Under the pieces are notes generated by a model. The model had not been told where the DNA came from. It saw nothing but the letters and a program-made list of their open reading frames with translations, and did not search any database. Positions 25,717-34,366 of a DNA stretch of 64,000 nucleotides are shown here, piece after piece. Origin of the DNA: Variovorax paradoxus (GTDB lineage: Bacteria; Pseudomonadota; Gammaproteobacteria; Burkholderiales; Burkholderiaceae_C); the NCBI RefSeq assembly GCF_030815975.1, contig NZ_JAUSXL010000001.1:62001-126000 (forward strand), in the 5' to 3' direction. A program made the translations under genes and the position numbers. Position 1 is the stretch's first letter. Every line of letters begins with the position of its first letter.

Positions 25717-26475
25717 TCACGGATTCACCACCACCGGCGGCGGCAGCGAAGCGCCGTCTTCGGGAGCCTTCTCGGCGGCGGCGCCGAGCCGCTTGTGGGC
25801 GATGCGCCGCTCCAGCCACTGCGCGAGCTGCGTCAGGCTGAAGCAGACGACGTAGTACGTCATCGCCAGGATGAAGAACACCTGGAACGGCTTGGTCAGC
25901 AGCTGGTTGTTGATCTGGTTGGCCGCGAAGGTCAGCTCCTGCACGTTGATGACGTAGCCCAGCGTCGTTTCCTTGATGGTGGAGATGAACTGGCTCAGCA
26001 TGCTCGGCAGCATGTTGTAGAGCGCCTGCGGCAGGATCACGAACCACATCGTGCCGAGGTGGCTGTGGCCGAGCGCGCGCGCCGCCTCGGTCTGGCCCTT
26101 GGGCAGGGCCTGGATGCCGGCGCGCACCACCTCCGACAGGTAGGCACCCTCGTAGATCACCAGCGTGCACAGCATGGTGGTGAAGCCCGACACGTCCCGC
26201 CCGATCAGGATCGGCACCAGGAAGTAGACCCACAGGATCACCATCAGGAGCGGCACGCCGCGCACCACGTAGACCAGCACCGTGGCCGGCCAGCGCAGCA
26301 GGCGCCAGGGCGACAGCCGCGCGAGCGCCAGCAGCACCGACAGCGGAAACGCCAGCACGATGCCCAGCACCGACAGGATCAGCGTGGCGACGATGCCGCC
26401 GAGCGGCCCGCTGGGGTACTGGCCGACGAGCAGCAGCAGCCAGTTGTCGCGGAGGATTTCAAAGACGCTGAACAT
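25717..26475 (-). CDS. Amino-acid ABC transporter permease
   Basis: 252-residue inner-membrane permease of the His/Glu/Gln family with five or six helices and the EAA loop EAARALGHSHLGTMWFVILPQAL contacting the ATPase. A 30-residue polar C-terminal extension rich in Ala/Pro follows. It lies 9 bases after the other permease gene and 45 bases before the ATPase. Confidence 0.93.
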   Translation of the reverse strand: MFSVFEILRDNWLLLLVGQYPSGPLGGIVATLILSVLGIVLAFPLSVLLALARLSPWRLLRWPATVLVYVVRGVPLLMVILWVYFLVPILIGRDVSGFTTMLCTLVIYEGAYLSEVVRAGIQALPKGQTEAARALGHSHLGTMWFVILPQALYNMLPSMLSQFISTIKETTLGYVINVQELTFAANQINNQLLTKPFQVFFILAMTYYVVCFSLTQLAQWLERRIAHKRLGAAAEKAPEDGASLPPPVVVNP

Positions 26476-26484
26476 GGCTTCCTC

Positions 26485-27186
26485 TTACCTCGCTCCGACG
26501 ATGCGGTAGCGCCGCGACAGCCAGCCGCCCACCGCCATGATGAGCAGCGAGCACACGAGGTACAGCACCGTCGCCATGCTGTAGGCCTCGAAGGTGCGAA
26601 AGCTCTGGCTCTCGATTTCCTTCACCGCATGGGTCAGCTCGGCCACGCCGATGGCCATCGCCAGGCTGCTGTTCTTGAACAGCGATACGCTGTGGTTCAC
26701 CAGTGCCGGCACCGCGTTGCGGATGGCCTGCGGCAGCATCACGTGGCGCATCGAACCGATGTAGCCATGGCCGAGCGCGCGCGCGGCCTCGGCCTGCCCG
26801 GCCGGGATCGAGCGCAGGCCCGAGCGCATGTCCTCGCTGAAGTAGGCCGCCTGGCAGAGCCCGAGCGCGACGATCGAGAGAATCGTCTCGGCGTTGTGCA
26901 CCGACAGCCAGCCCTGCAGCGCATCGGGCAGCAGGCTGAAGATGCCGAAGTACCAGAGCATGAGCTGCACCAGCGTGGGCACGTTGCGGTGGTAGGAGAC
27001 ATATCCGGCCACCACGCGTTCGGCCAGCCGGCTCGGGGTGAGTCGCACGACCAGCAGCACGACCGCCATCGCCATCGCCAGCAGCCAGGAACCGGCCGCG
27101 ATCTTCAGCGTCTCCTGCAGGCCGTGCCAGAGCATCGCGCCGAACTCCGGCTTCAGCAAGATCGCCAGCAGGTCGAAGTCCTTCAT
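26485..27186 (-). CDS. Amino-acid ABC transporter permease
   Basis: 233-residue partner permease of the same family; EAA loop EAARALGHGYIGSMRHVMLPQAIRN. The start at 27186 (MKDFDLL) follows AAGGAA. The heteromeric permease pair plus one ATPase and one receptor matches GltJKLI-type importers. It begins 31 bases after the SDR gene, so it shares that gene's promoter. Confidence 0.93.
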   Translation of the reverse strand: MKDFDLLAILLKPEFGAMLWHGLQETLKIAAGSWLLAMAMAVVLLVVRLTPSRLAERVVAGYVSYHRNVPTLVQLMLWYFGIFSLLPDALQGWLSVHNAETILSIVALGLCQAAYFSEDMRSGLRSIPAGQAEAARALGHGYIGSMRHVMLPQAIRNAVPALVNHSVSLFKNSSLAMAIGVAELTHAVKEIESQSFRTFEAYSMATVLYLVCSLLIMAVGGWLSRRYRIVGAR

Positions 27187-27217
27187 GCGCTGTTCCTTGA
27201 GGTGGCGTGAGAGGCGC

Positions 27218-27970
27218 TCAGGCTTGCGGCGCGTCCGGCCGCGCGGTCGAGAGCCCGCCGGGCACCTGCAGCGTGGGCGTGATTTCCATATGGCCCACGT
27301 TGACCGCGATGGGCGCCGCAATCGCGAAGGCGATGGCGTTGGCGATGTCTTCGGCCTGCGGCAGTTCGTAGCCTTCGACGAAGCGCTTGCGGGTCTCTTC
27401 GGAGTCGCCGTGCACGTGCGCGAAGATGTCGGTGGCCACGCGGCCCGGGCAGATCTCGGTCACCCGCACGCGCTTGCCGAAGACGTCGATGCGCAGCTGG
27501 CGCGACAGCATGCTCACGGCCGCCTTGGTCGCGTGGTAGGTGCTGTTGCCGCCGAAGTTGTAGGCCGCCGCAATGGAGCTGATGTTGACCACGTGGCCGC
27601 GGTCGCGCGCGGCCATGCCGGGCACCACGAGCCGGCACAGATGCAGCACGGCGCGCAGGTTCACGTCGACCAGCAGGTCGATGCCCTCGGCGTCCGCCTT
27701 GAGGATGGAGCCGGGGCGGTCCACGCCGGCGTTGTTGACCAGCACGTCGAACGCCACCTCCTGCGTGAGGCGGGTGATGCCGGCGAGGTCGCTCACGTCG
27801 ATGGCGTGCGGGATGCAGCCGGTGCGCGCGGCCAGCTCGGCCAGCTTGTTGGCGCTGCGCGCCAGCGCGTGGACCGTGAGGCCTTCCTTGCAGAGGCGCT
27901 CGACGACGGCGGCGCCGATGCCCGAGGAGGCACCCGTTACCAGCGCGGTCTTGTAGTCAGAGAACGGCAT
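27218..27970 (-). CDS. Short-chain dehydrogenase/reductase
   Basis: 250-residue NAD(P)-dependent oxidoreductase: cofactor motif TGASSGIG, NNAG at the fourth strand, catalytic Ser in NISSIAA and YHATK. An Arg (ALARSANK) after strand 2 favours NADP. First gene of the amino-acid ABC operon and only 60-110 bp downstream of one of the four shared operator/promoter modules. The C-terminal tail GHMEITPTLQVPGG is typical of serine/3-hydroxyacid-type SDRs. Probable role: oxidation or reduction of a hydroxy acid in the same pathway. Confidence 0.88.
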   Translation of the reverse strand: MPFSDYKTALVTGASSGIGAAVVERLCKEGLTVHALARSANKLAELAARTGCIPHAIDVSDLAGITRLTQEVAFDVLVNNAGVDRPGSILKADAEGIDLLVDVNLRAVLHLCRLVVPGMAARDRGHVVNISSIAAAYNFGGNSTYHATKAAVSMLSRQLRIDVFGKRVRVTEICPGRVATDIFAHVHGDSEETRKRFVEGYELPQAEDIANAIAFAIAAPIAVNVGHMEITPTLQVPGGLSTARPDAPQA

Positions 27971-28009
27971 CTTTGTTTCTTTCGTGGAACTGGAGATCAC
28001 TGCTTCGAA

Positions 28010-28078
28010 TTCACTGTATCGAGCGCTTCTTCGCGGCGCCAAGACGGATTGGCTGTGGAGCGATAAGCCGCCCTTATG
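28010..28078 (-). promoter_or_regulatory. LysR-type operator and promoter of the SDR/ABC operon (copy a)
   Basis: Reading the minus strand from 28078: CATAAG-N5-CTTAT (an ATA-N9-TAT box), then AATCCGTCTTGG at the fixed distance shared with three other sites, a -35 TTGGCG, an 18-bp spacer and a -10 TACAGT. The predicted transcript starts about 30-35 bases before the SDR ATG at 27970. Confidence 0.65.
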
Positions 28079-28125
28079 TTGCCCCGTGTTCGTGCGCGCG
28101 GCCTAGGGTAAGCACCAAGTCCGGG

Positions 28126-28890
28126 CTAGTCCGGCTGCTTCGAAATGGGCACCACGCGCCCCGCCTGCTCGACCACGCCGCGCACGGCGCGGGCCAGCTC
28201 CACCGCGCCGGGCGTGTCGCCATGCAGCAGGATCGAATGTGCGCGCATCGGGATCTTCTTGCCGCTGTAGCTGGTGACCGTGCCCTCCTCCAGCAGCTGG
28301 CGCACGCGCGCCAGCACCGCGCCCTGGTCGTGAATCACCGAATCGGGCAGCTTGCGCGGCACCAGCAGGCCGTCGTCGTCGCAGGCGCGGTCGGCCAGGA
28401 AGGTGGTGCGCACGCGCAGGCCGCAGCGCGCGGCCGCATCCTCGATGGCACGGCTGGCGGAAGAACTGATGGTGAGCGAGGGATCGAAGTCGGCCACGGC
28501 GCGCACCAGCGGCTCGGCGAGCGCGGCGTCGGCCGCTGCCATGTTGCCGAGCGCGCCGTGAAAGCTCATGTGCGTCATGCGATGGCCCGCGGTGCGCGCC
28601 ATGCCGTCCAGCGCGCTCAGCTGATAGAGAACGTAGGCGACGAGTTCCTTCGGCTCGATCTGCATCGGCCGGCGGCCGAACCCGAGCAGGTCGGGAAAGC
28701 CCACGTGCGCGCCCACGTCGACGCCCCGCGCGCGCGCCATGCGCACGGTGCGGTCCATGATGACCGGGTCGCCCGCATGGAAGCCGCAGGCCACGTTGGC
28801 GGAAGAAACGATGTCGAGCAGCGCTTCGTCCTCGCCCATGCGCCAGGGGCCGAAGCCTTCGCCGAGGTCTGCATTCAGGTCGATGTCCAT
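28126..28890 (-). CDS. pxpA: 5-oxoprolinase subunit PxpA (LamB/YcsF family)
   Basis: 254 residues, full PxpA length. Family signature MDIDLNADLGEGFGPW, metal/substrate segment ANVACGFHAGDP, then VGAHVGFPDLLGFGRR and KPHGALYN-equivalent MSFHGALGN. With PxpB and PxpC it forms the ATP-dependent enzyme that opens 5-oxoproline (pyroglutamate) to glutamate, or acts on a close analogue. AAGGAAG precedes the start. In this cluster it is separated from pxpBC by the BCCP-like gene and a hairpin-repeat region. MSFHGALGN replaces the common KPHGALYN, so substrate range may differ. Confidence 0.9.
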   Translation of the reverse strand: MDIDLNADLGEGFGPWRMGEDEALLDIVSSANVACGFHAGDPVIMDRTVRMARARGVDVGAHVGFPDLLGFGRRPMQIEPKELVAYVLYQLSALDGMARTAGHRMTHMSFHGALGNMAAADAALAEPLVRAVADFDPSLTISSSASRAIEDAAARCGLRVRTTFLADRACDDDGLLVPRKLPDSVIHDQGAVLARVRQLLEEGTVTSYSGKKIPMRAHSILLHGDTPGAVELARAVRGVVEQAGRVVPISKQPD

Positions 28891-28913
28891 GGGGATTCTT
28901 CCTTGCTCGTTCG

Positions 28914-29309
28914 TCAGAGGGGGTGCAGGTCGACCAGCGGCGCGCCGTAGCCGACCGCAAGGCCGTCGGCTGCGCGGATACCGTCGACGATGCCGGCCTG
29001 CGGCGCATTCACGGGCAGCAGCAGCGGGCCGATCTTCAGCAGGCCAACGGCCTGGCCGGCGTCCACGCGTTCGCCGATGCGCGCGAGCGGCGCGGCGGCC
29101 AGCGGATGGCTGTGCAGGAACAGGCCGACCGAGGGGGCGTGGATGACCAGGAGTTCGGGCCCGGTTTCTTCATCCGGCAGTTCGATGATTTCATCGCCCT
29201 GCCGGCCGAGGCGCAGGGTGCCCTGCGGCGTGCGCAGTTCGAGCAGGCCGATGTCGGTGCCGGCCAGCCAGGCAGCCAGCTGCGGAGTACGCAGTGCGGT
29301 GTCCTGCAT
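28914..29309 (-). CDS. Biotinyl-domain-like (BCCP-like) protein lacking the biotin lysine
   Basis: 131 residues. The C-terminal 75 residues follow the biotinyl/lipoyl barrel of AccB (IGERVDAGQAVGLLKIG...PVNAPQAGIVDGIRAADG), but where AccB has EAMKM this protein has KIGPL, so the modified Lys is replaced by Pro. It cannot be biotinylated at the normal site. The N-terminal 50 residues resemble the AccB head. It lies 23 bases before pxpA, in a cluster that also contains a normal AccB. Probably a structural or regulatory partner of the Pxp/Acc complex; this is inference. Confidence 0.75.
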   Translation of the reverse strand: MQDTALRTPQLAAWLAGTDIGLLELRTPQGTLRLGRQGDEIIELPDEETGPELLVIHAPSVGLFLHSHPLAAAPLARIGERVDAGQAVGLLKIGPLLLPVNAPQAGIVDGIRAADGLAVGYGAPLVDLHPL

Positions 29310-29362
29310 GTCAGCTTTTCACCTTGCGTTGTTGTGTTCCCGGTTGCTCGTGTTCGGGGCGC

Positions 29363-29456
29363 GTGCACAGGACACCGGGTACTCCCCTCCGCGAATGTCC
29401 CCCGGCTTCGCCTCCTCCTTGATTTCGCTGCGGGGAGCACCCGGTGCCCTGTGCAC
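29363..29456 (-). repeat. Hairpin element, copy A (24-bp stem, conserved 46-nt core)
   Basis: Arms 29363-29386 and 29433-29456 pair over 24 positions; the two non-Watson-Crick positions become G-T (G-U) on the minus strand. The core 29387-29432, read on the minus strand, begins CGCAGCGAAAT and ends GGGGGACATTCGCGGAG, with a small GGC-GAA-GCC hairpin inside. It occupies the gene-free stretch 29310-29651 together with copy B. Confidence 0.75.
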
Positions 29457-29503
29457 CTGGGCACGCTCTGTGTGCACAGCTGATCAACGACCGCTCTGTC
29501 CAA

Positions 29504-29599
29504 CGCTCCCGCTGATGGGGTGCCTTGCGCAGCGAAATAAAGGAGGAGGCCGCAGGCCGGGGGACATTCGCGGAGCAAGGTACCCCGTCGGCGGGAGCG
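29504..29599 (+). repeat. Hairpin element, copy B (unrelated stem, same core, opposite orientation)
   Basis: Arms 29504-29527 and 29576-29599 pair over 24 positions, with three G-U pairs on the plus strand. The stem sequence is unrelated to that of copy A. The core 29528-29575 matches copy A's core except for one base and the inner hairpin, which is GGCC-GCA-GGCC here, so pairing is kept while sequence changes. The 47-bp spacer to copy A shows no feature. Confidence 0.75.
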
Positions 29600-29651
29600 C
29601 GCCCTGAACAACAGCGCCCAAACACAACGCGACGAATCAAAAGGCAAGGCG

Positions 29652-30656
29652 TCATCCCGGTTGCCTCGCTGCAGCCACAGGCGCACCGCGGTGCAGTTCC
29701 ACCATGCGCGCCACCTTGTCGAGCCAGGCGCACACTTCGTCGAGCGCGGCCAGCGCTTCGTCCCAGGTGGTTTCGATGAAACGCACGCGGCTGCCGATCG
29801 GCGCCTGGCCGAGGCGCCACATGTCGGCCTCGATCACCGTGCCGAACTTGGGGTACCCCCCCGAGGGCTGGGCGTCGCGCATCTGGATGATCGGCTGTCC
29901 GCTGTGCGGCACCTGGATCACGCCGGGCACGATGCCGTGCGAGCGCAACTCCATGGGTGCGATGGGGCGCAGCGCCTCGCCCTCCAGGCGGTAGCCGTAG
30001 CGGTCGCTCTGGGAGGTGATCTTCCATTCGCCGGCCCAGAAGGCGGCGCGCGATGCCGGTTCGAAGGCCATGTACTCGGCTGCGGGCAAGACGCGCACGG
30101 CCGCGACGCCGTCGCACTGCAGCGGCAATGCGAGCGCGGGCGGCACGAGGCCGAAGCCGGTCTTGCACGCAGCACCCGCACCGGCCGCGCGCAGCACATC
30201 GCCCCGGCGCAGCGCACGCCCTTCGTGGCCACCGAACGCGCCGCGCAGCTGCGTGCTGCGCGAGCCCAGCACTTCGGGCACGTCGACCCCGCCGGCCAGG
30301 CACAGCATGGCGCGGCTGCCGCGCTGCTGCGCGCCGCCTTGCGGCAGGCCCAGCGTCAGCACCTGCCCGGCCCGCGCCTGGTGCACCCACCAGGGCAGCA
30401 GCGGCTGGTCGTCCAGCCGGGCCGCGCAATCGGCGCCGGTCAGCGCGAAGGCACAGTCCTCGCCGAAGCGCACCTTGAAGGGAAACACGGGCACTTCGAT
30501 GGCGGCCGCATCGAGCGCATTGCCCAGCAGCAGGTTGCCGGCCGCGAGCGCCAGGTTGTCCATGGCACCCGAGGTGCCGACGCCCCAGCGCAGGCTGCCG
30601 GTGCGCCCCAGGTCCTGCACGGTGGCGAGCGCGGCCGAGGAAAGCACTTCGATCAT
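29652..30656 (-). CDS. pxpC: 5-oxoprolinase subunit PxpC / biotin-dependent carboxyltransferase family
   Basis: 334 residues, full length for the KipA/urea-amidolyase-C-like family. Opening LSSAALATVQDLGRTGSLRWGV and GAMDNLALAAGNLLLGN, the central AMLCLAGGVDVPEVLGSRST, and HGIVPGVIQVPHSGQPIIQMRDAQPSGGYPKFG are diagnostic. It forms a heteromer with PxpB. The start overlaps the pxpB stop (ATGA). Confidence 0.92.
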   Translation of the reverse strand: MIEVLSSAALATVQDLGRTGSLRWGVGTSGAMDNLALAAGNLLLGNALDAAAIEVPVFPFKVRFGEDCAFALTGADCAARLDDQPLLPWWVHQARAGQVLTLGLPQGGAQQRGSRAMLCLAGGVDVPEVLGSRSTQLRGAFGGHEGRALRRGDVLRAAGAGAACKTGFGLVPPALALPLQCDGVAAVRVLPAAEYMAFEPASRAAFWAGEWKITSQSDRYGYRLEGEALRPIAPMELRSHGIVPGVIQVPHSGQPIIQMRDAQPSGGYPKFGTVIEADMWRLGQAPIGSRVRFIETTWDEALAALDEVCAWLDKVARMVELHRGAPVAAARQPG

Positions 30657-31321
30657 CGGACGATGCCCTCCACGCGGAAACGAATCATGTCGCCCGGCTG
30701 CAGCGCCGCGGGCGGGTCCTGCGCCGGATCGAAGAAGGACATCGAGGTGCTGCCGATGGTGTTCCAGCCGCTGGGCCCGGCCGAGGCCGACACGCCGGTC
30801 TGCGCGCCGCCAATCGACACCGCGCCGCCCGGAATGCTGAGCACCGGCACCTTGCGGCGCGGCGTGGCAATGCGCGCGTCCATGCCGCCCAGGTAGCAGT
30901 AGCCCGGATGGCTGCCGAGCGCGTACACCGGGTAGAGCGGCGCGCTGTGCAGCTCGACGATCTGCTCGACGCTCAGGCCCGTGTGCGCCACCACGTCGGC
31001 CATGTGCGGGCCGCCCGCGCCGCCGTAGACCACGGGCAGCTCGACCACGCGGCCTTCCCGCGGCAGCGCGACGGCCGCGTCCCACGCATCGCGCAGGCGC
31101 GCCTCCAGGGCTGCGAGCGCACCGGGGCCGCGCGGCGGGTGCAGGAAGGTCAGCATCAGGTTGTTCATGCCTGGCACGGCTTCGCGGATTTCCGGCCAGG
31201 CCTGGGTCTGGTGCGCCAGCGCCCAGATGCGCTGCTGCGAGCTGAGGTTCATCTCGCCCGGCGCTTCGAAGATCAGCGCGGTCGTGCCCAGCAGGCTGAC
31301 CGATGGCTGCTGCGCGATCAC
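30653..31321 (-). CDS. pxpB: 5-oxoprolinase subunit PxpB (KipI family)
   Basis: 222 residues of the KipI/allophanate-hydrolase-N-like family: [30 protein letters not shown] and GPSGWNTIG are the conserved strip facing PxpC. The GTG at 31321 overlaps the accC stop (GTGA) and has AAAGGAG six bases upstream, which decides the start over the in-frame ATG at 31345. Partner of PxpA and PxpC. Confidence 0.9.
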   Translation of the reverse strand: MIAQQPSVSLLGTTALIFEAPGEMNLSSQQRIWALAHQTQAWPEIREAVPGMNNLMLTFLHPPRGPGALAALEARLRDAWDAAVALPREGRVVELPVVYGGAGGPHMADVVAHTGLSVEQIVELHSAPLYPVYALGSHPGYCYLGGMDARIATPRRKVPVLSIPGGAVSIGGAQTGVSASAGPSGWNTIGSTSMSFFDPAQDPPAALQPGDMIRFRVEGIVR

Positions 31322-32670
31322 GCTGCGCTCCTTTGCTGCAGCCATCGCTCGAGGTGGTGGATGTCCACGCCGCCGGCCGCAAAGCCCTCGTCGCGCAGCA
31401 GTTCGCGGTGCAGGGGCACGTTGGTCGCGATGCCGTCGATGCGCATCTCGGCGAGCGCGAGGCGCATGCGGTCCAGCGCATCGGCGCGCGTGCTGCCGTG
31501 CACGATCAGCTTGGCGATCATCGAGTCGTAGTAAGGCGGCACGCGGTAGCCGGCGTTGGCATGCGAATCGACCCGCACGCCGAAGCCGCCCGGCACCTGC
31601 CAGCCGGTGATGCGGCCGGGCGAAGGCGCGAAGGTCTCGGGGTTCTCGGCGTTGATGCGGCACTCGATCGCGTGGCCCTGGCAGCGCAGCTCGTGCTGCA
31701 CCAGCGCAAGGCGCTCGCCGCGCGCCATGCGCAACTGCTGCTGCACGATGTCGATGCCCGCGGTCATCTCGGTCACCGGGTGCTCGACCTGCAGGCGGGT
31801 GTTCATCTCGATGAAATAGAAGGCCCCCTTCTCGTAGAGGAACTCGAAGGTGCCGACGCCGCAGTAGCCGATCTGCCGGCAGGCGGCCGCGCAGCGCTCG
31901 CCCACCTCGGCCATCAGCGCGTCGTCGATGCCGGGCGCGGGCGCCTCCTCGATCACCTTCTGGTGGCGGCGCTGCAGCGAGCAGTCGCGGCTGCCCAGCC
32001 ACACGGCGTTGCCGTGGCTGTCGGCCAGCACCTGGATCTCGACATGGCGCGGATGCAGCAGGAACTTCTCGATGTAGACCTCGGGGTTGCCGAAGGCCTG
32101 GCGCGCTTCCTCGCGCGTCAGCGCCATCGCATCCAGCAGCGCCGCTTCGCCCTGCACCACGCGCATGCCGCGCCCGCCGCCGCCGCCCGCGGCCTTGACG
32201 ATCACCGGGTAGCCGATCTCGCGCGCGATGGCCTGCACGGCGGCCGGGTCTTGCGGCAGCGCCTCGTCGTGACCCGGCACGCAGGGCACGCCGGCCTTGC
32301 GCATCGCGCGCTTGGCCGAGACCTTGTCGCCCATGTTGCGGATGCAGGCGGCACTGGGGCCGATGAAGACCAGGCCGGCCTGCTCGACGCGCGCGGCAAA
32401 GCCCGCGTTCTCCGACAGGAAGCCGTAGCCCGGATGGATGGCCTGCGCGCCGCTGACTTCGGCAGCGAACAGGAGGGCGGACTGGTTCAGGTAGCTCTGC
32501 CCCGGCGCGGACGGTCCGATGCACAGCGCCTGGTCGGCCTGTGCAACGTAGCTGGCTTCGCTGTCGGCCTCGGAATGCGCGACCACGGTCCGGAGGCCCA
32601 GGCCGCGGCAGGCGCGCAGGATGCGCAGGGCGATCTCGCCGCGGTTGGCAATGAGGACGGTATCGAACAT
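31318..32670 (-). CDS. accC: Biotin carboxylase (AccC-like)
   Basis: 450-residue ATP-grasp enzyme that carboxylates biotin on AccB. N-terminal [19 protein letters not shown], the P-loop-like [27 protein letters not shown], catalytic [15 protein letters not shown] and [11 protein letters not shown] are all present. It is probably a cluster-specific copy separate from the fatty-acid acetyl-CoA carboxylase, because it is sandwiched between accB and pxpBC. It implies that the Pxp-type pathway here uses biotin-dependent carboxylation. Confidence 0.93.
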   Translation of the reverse strand: MFDTVLIANRGEIALRILRACRGLGLRTVVAHSEADSEASYVAQADQALCIGPSAPGQSYLNQSALLFAAEVSGAQAIHPGYGFLSENAGFAARVEQAGLVFIGPSAACIRNMGDKVSAKRAMRKAGVPCVPGHDEALPQDPAAVQAIAREIGYPVIVKAAGGGGGRGMRVVQGEAALLDAMALTREEARQAFGNPEVYIEKFLLHPRHVEIQVLADSHGNAVWLGSRDCSLQRRHQKVIEEAPAPGIDDALMAEVGERCAAACRQIGYCGVGTFEFLYEKGAFYFIEMNTRLQVEHPVTEMTAGIDIVQQQLRMARGERLALVQHELRCQGHAIECRINAENPETFAPSPGRITGWQVPGGFGVRVDSHANAGYRVPPYYDSMIAKLIVHGSTRADALDRMRLALAEMRIDGIATNVPLHRELLRDEGFAAGGVDIHHLERWLQQRSAA

Positions 32671-32683
32671 GGCGCGGCTTTCC

Positions 32684-33118
32684 TCAACCGAAGCGGAACA
32701 GGGGCTGCCCTGCGTCCACTTCCTGGCCCGAATGCACCAGCACGGTCTGCACGGTGGCGGCGGCATCGGCGCGGACTTCGTTGAACATCTTCATGGCCTC
32801 GATCACGCAGAGCATCTGGCCGACCTCGACGGCCTGCCCCGGCTGCACGAAGGGCGGCTCGCCCGGGGCGGGCTGCAGGTGCACCACGCCGTAGAGCGGT
32901 GCGAGGCATTCGGCCGCGACAGCCGCCGGTGGCCCCGGTTCCGCGGACAACGCCGCGGGCGCCTTGCGCGCGGCAGTCGGTCGCCGCGCGGCGGGCGCGG
33001 CCGCCAGCGCCGATTGCTTCACCAGCCGCAACGTGCTGCCGTCTTCGCTGTACTCCAGCTCCGCGAGGTCCGAGGCCGCGAGTGCGTCGATGAGCGTCTT
33101 GATCTGTTCCTGCTTCAT
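32684..33118 (-). CDS. accB: Biotin carboxyl carrier protein (AccB-like)
   Basis: 144 residues: an N-terminal head ([23 protein letters not shown]), an Ala/Pro linker, and a C-terminal biotinyl domain with an intact EAMKM ([12 protein letters not shown]), so the carrier Lys is present. First gene of accB-accC-pxpB-pxpC, 100 bases downstream of operator/promoter copy b. The degenerate BCCP-like protein at 28.9-29.3 kb is a relative in the same cluster. Confidence 0.93.
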   Translation of the reverse strand: MKQEQIKTLIDALAASDLAELEYSEDGSTLRLVKQSALAAAPAARRPTAARKAPAALSAEPGPPAAVAAECLAPLYGVVHLQPAPGEPPFVQPGQAVEVGQMLCVIEAMKMFNEVRADAAATVQTVLVHSGQEVDAGQPLFRFG

Positions 33119-33194
33119 GCCGGGCCTGCCTGTGGCGACAGAACATCCTTGGTGGCCGACGCATTCCGCGAACGCGTGACGGCAGGCTTGAAAG

Positions 33195-33257
33195 GTAACG
33201 GTCCGCGGGCACAAAGCCCAAGACGGAATGACTGTGCCGGGATAAGGCCGGCTTATG
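33195..33257 (-). promoter_or_regulatory. LysR-type operator and promoter of accBC-pxpBC (copy b)
   Basis: Minus-strand reading from 33257: CATAAG-N5-CTTAT, CACAGTCATTCCGTCTTGG at the shared distance, -35 TTGGGC, an 18-bp spacer, -10 TACCTT. It lies 100-140 bp before the accB start and directly after the 3' end of the Nac-like lysR gene. Confidence 0.65.
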
Positions 33258-33265
33258 ACCGCGCG

Positions 33266-34204
33266 CTACGACAGCGCGGCCAGCTCGGGTTCGGGCGTGG
33301 CCGCGAAGGTGCCGGCGAGGTCGACCACGAGTTCGAGCAGGATGCTCTTCACCGCCTGCGCCGGTTCCGAGAGCGGCAGGTGGTCGGACTGGCACAGCGC
33401 CAGCGGCGCCTCGATGACCGGGTCGACGATCTGGAACTGCCAGGCCCCGCAGGCCGCCACCACTTCGCGCGCCATCGACGCCGGCAGGATGGTGGCGCCC
33501 AGCCCGTCGGCAATGGCTGCCGTGAGCGTGAAGGCCGACTCGATCTCGGCCACCACGCGCGGCACCATGCCCGCGCGCACGAAGGCCGCGTCGACCAGCT
33601 TGCGCACCACGTTGTAGGGGCGCGGCAGGAAGAGCTCGATGTCGCGCAGGTCGGCCAGCTTCACCGGCTGCGCGGGCGCCGGCATGGCACGCGGCCCGAC
33701 CAGGAACAGCGGCTCTTTCAGCAGCGGCAGGAAGCTCAGGCCATGGATCGCCTTGTCGCCGTAGAGCACGGCCAGGTCCATGCGGCCGTTCATGATGAGC
33801 TCGCTCAGCGTGGTGCCGTAGTTCTCGTTCAGGTAGAGCAGGATGCCGGGGTGGCGCGCGCGCACGGTGCGCAGCAGCGGCAGCGAGAGCGCGGATGCGG
33901 CCGTGCCGGGCGCAAGCCCCACCGACACCTGGCCCGAGAGCCCTTCGCCGGCCGCTTCCATGTCCACGCGCGCCTGCTCGCACTGGCGCAGGATGATCTG
34001 CGCATGCCGGTACAGCACCTTGCCGGCCTCGGTGGGCGTGACGCCGCGCTTGGTGCGCACGAGCAGCTGCTGGCGCACCTCGCCCTCCAGCGTGGCCAGT
34101 TGCTGGCTCAGCGCAGGCTGGGCGATGAAAAGAACCTCGGCCGCCTGCGTCAGGCTGCCGATGTCCACGATCTTCACGAAATATTTGAGGCGTCGCAGGT
34201 TCAC
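33266..34204 (-). CDS. LysR-family regulator, Nac-like
   Basis: 312 residues. RRLKYFVKIVDIGSLTQAAEVLFIAQPALSQQLATLEGEV is the Nac/Cbl-type DNA-binding domain; the effector domain follows from about residue 90. The start is a GTG at 34204. Nac proteins recognise ATA-N9-TAT, the box found at all four modules of this cluster, and this gene is divergent from one of them (copy c). It is therefore the prime candidate for regulator of the whole set; the second Nac-like protein at 40.8-41.8 kb is the alternative. Confidence 0.92.
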   Translation of the reverse strand: MNLRRLKYFVKIVDIGSLTQAAEVLFIAQPALSQQLATLEGEVRQQLLVRTKRGVTPTEAGKVLYRHAQIILRQCEQARVDMEAAGEGLSGQVSVGLAPGTAASALSLPLLRTVRARHPGILLYLNENYGTTLSELIMNGRMDLAVLYGDKAIHGLSFLPLLKEPLFLVGPRAMPAPAQPVKLADLRDIELFLPRPYNVVRKLVDAAFVRAGMVPRVVAEIESAFTLTAAIADGLGATILPASMAREVVAACGAWQFQIVDPVIEAPLALCQSDHLPLSEPAQAVKSILLELVVDLAGTFAATPEPELAALS

Positions 34205-34267
34205 GCCTTGTCCCCAAGCAAAAGCCGAGCCTAGCACCGCCCCCGCGCAGCGGCCATCGGGGCTCAC

Positions 34268-34333
34268 CATAAGCTGCGCCTATACAACCAGTGCAATCTC
34301 GTCTTGGCCTCGCGGGATCGATGTGCGTACCGT
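34268..34333 (+). promoter_or_regulatory. LysR-type operator and promoter of the aminotransferase operon (copy c)
   Basis: Plus-strand reading from 34268: CATAAG-N5-CCTAT, AATCTCGTCTTGG at the shared distance, -35 TTGGCC, an 18-bp spacer, -10 TACCGT at 34328-34333. It sits in the divergent gap between the Nac-like lysR and the aminotransferase, so it can also serve autoregulation. Confidence 0.65.
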
Positions 34334-34366
34334 TCGGTCCATGCCATCCCCAACCCAGGAAGACAA

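Noticed and set aside
29311..30429. Minus-strand frame spanning the hairpin repeats into pxpC
   Set aside because: It is out of frame with pxpC and runs through the palindromes; the encoded sequence is Arg/Ala-rich shadow.
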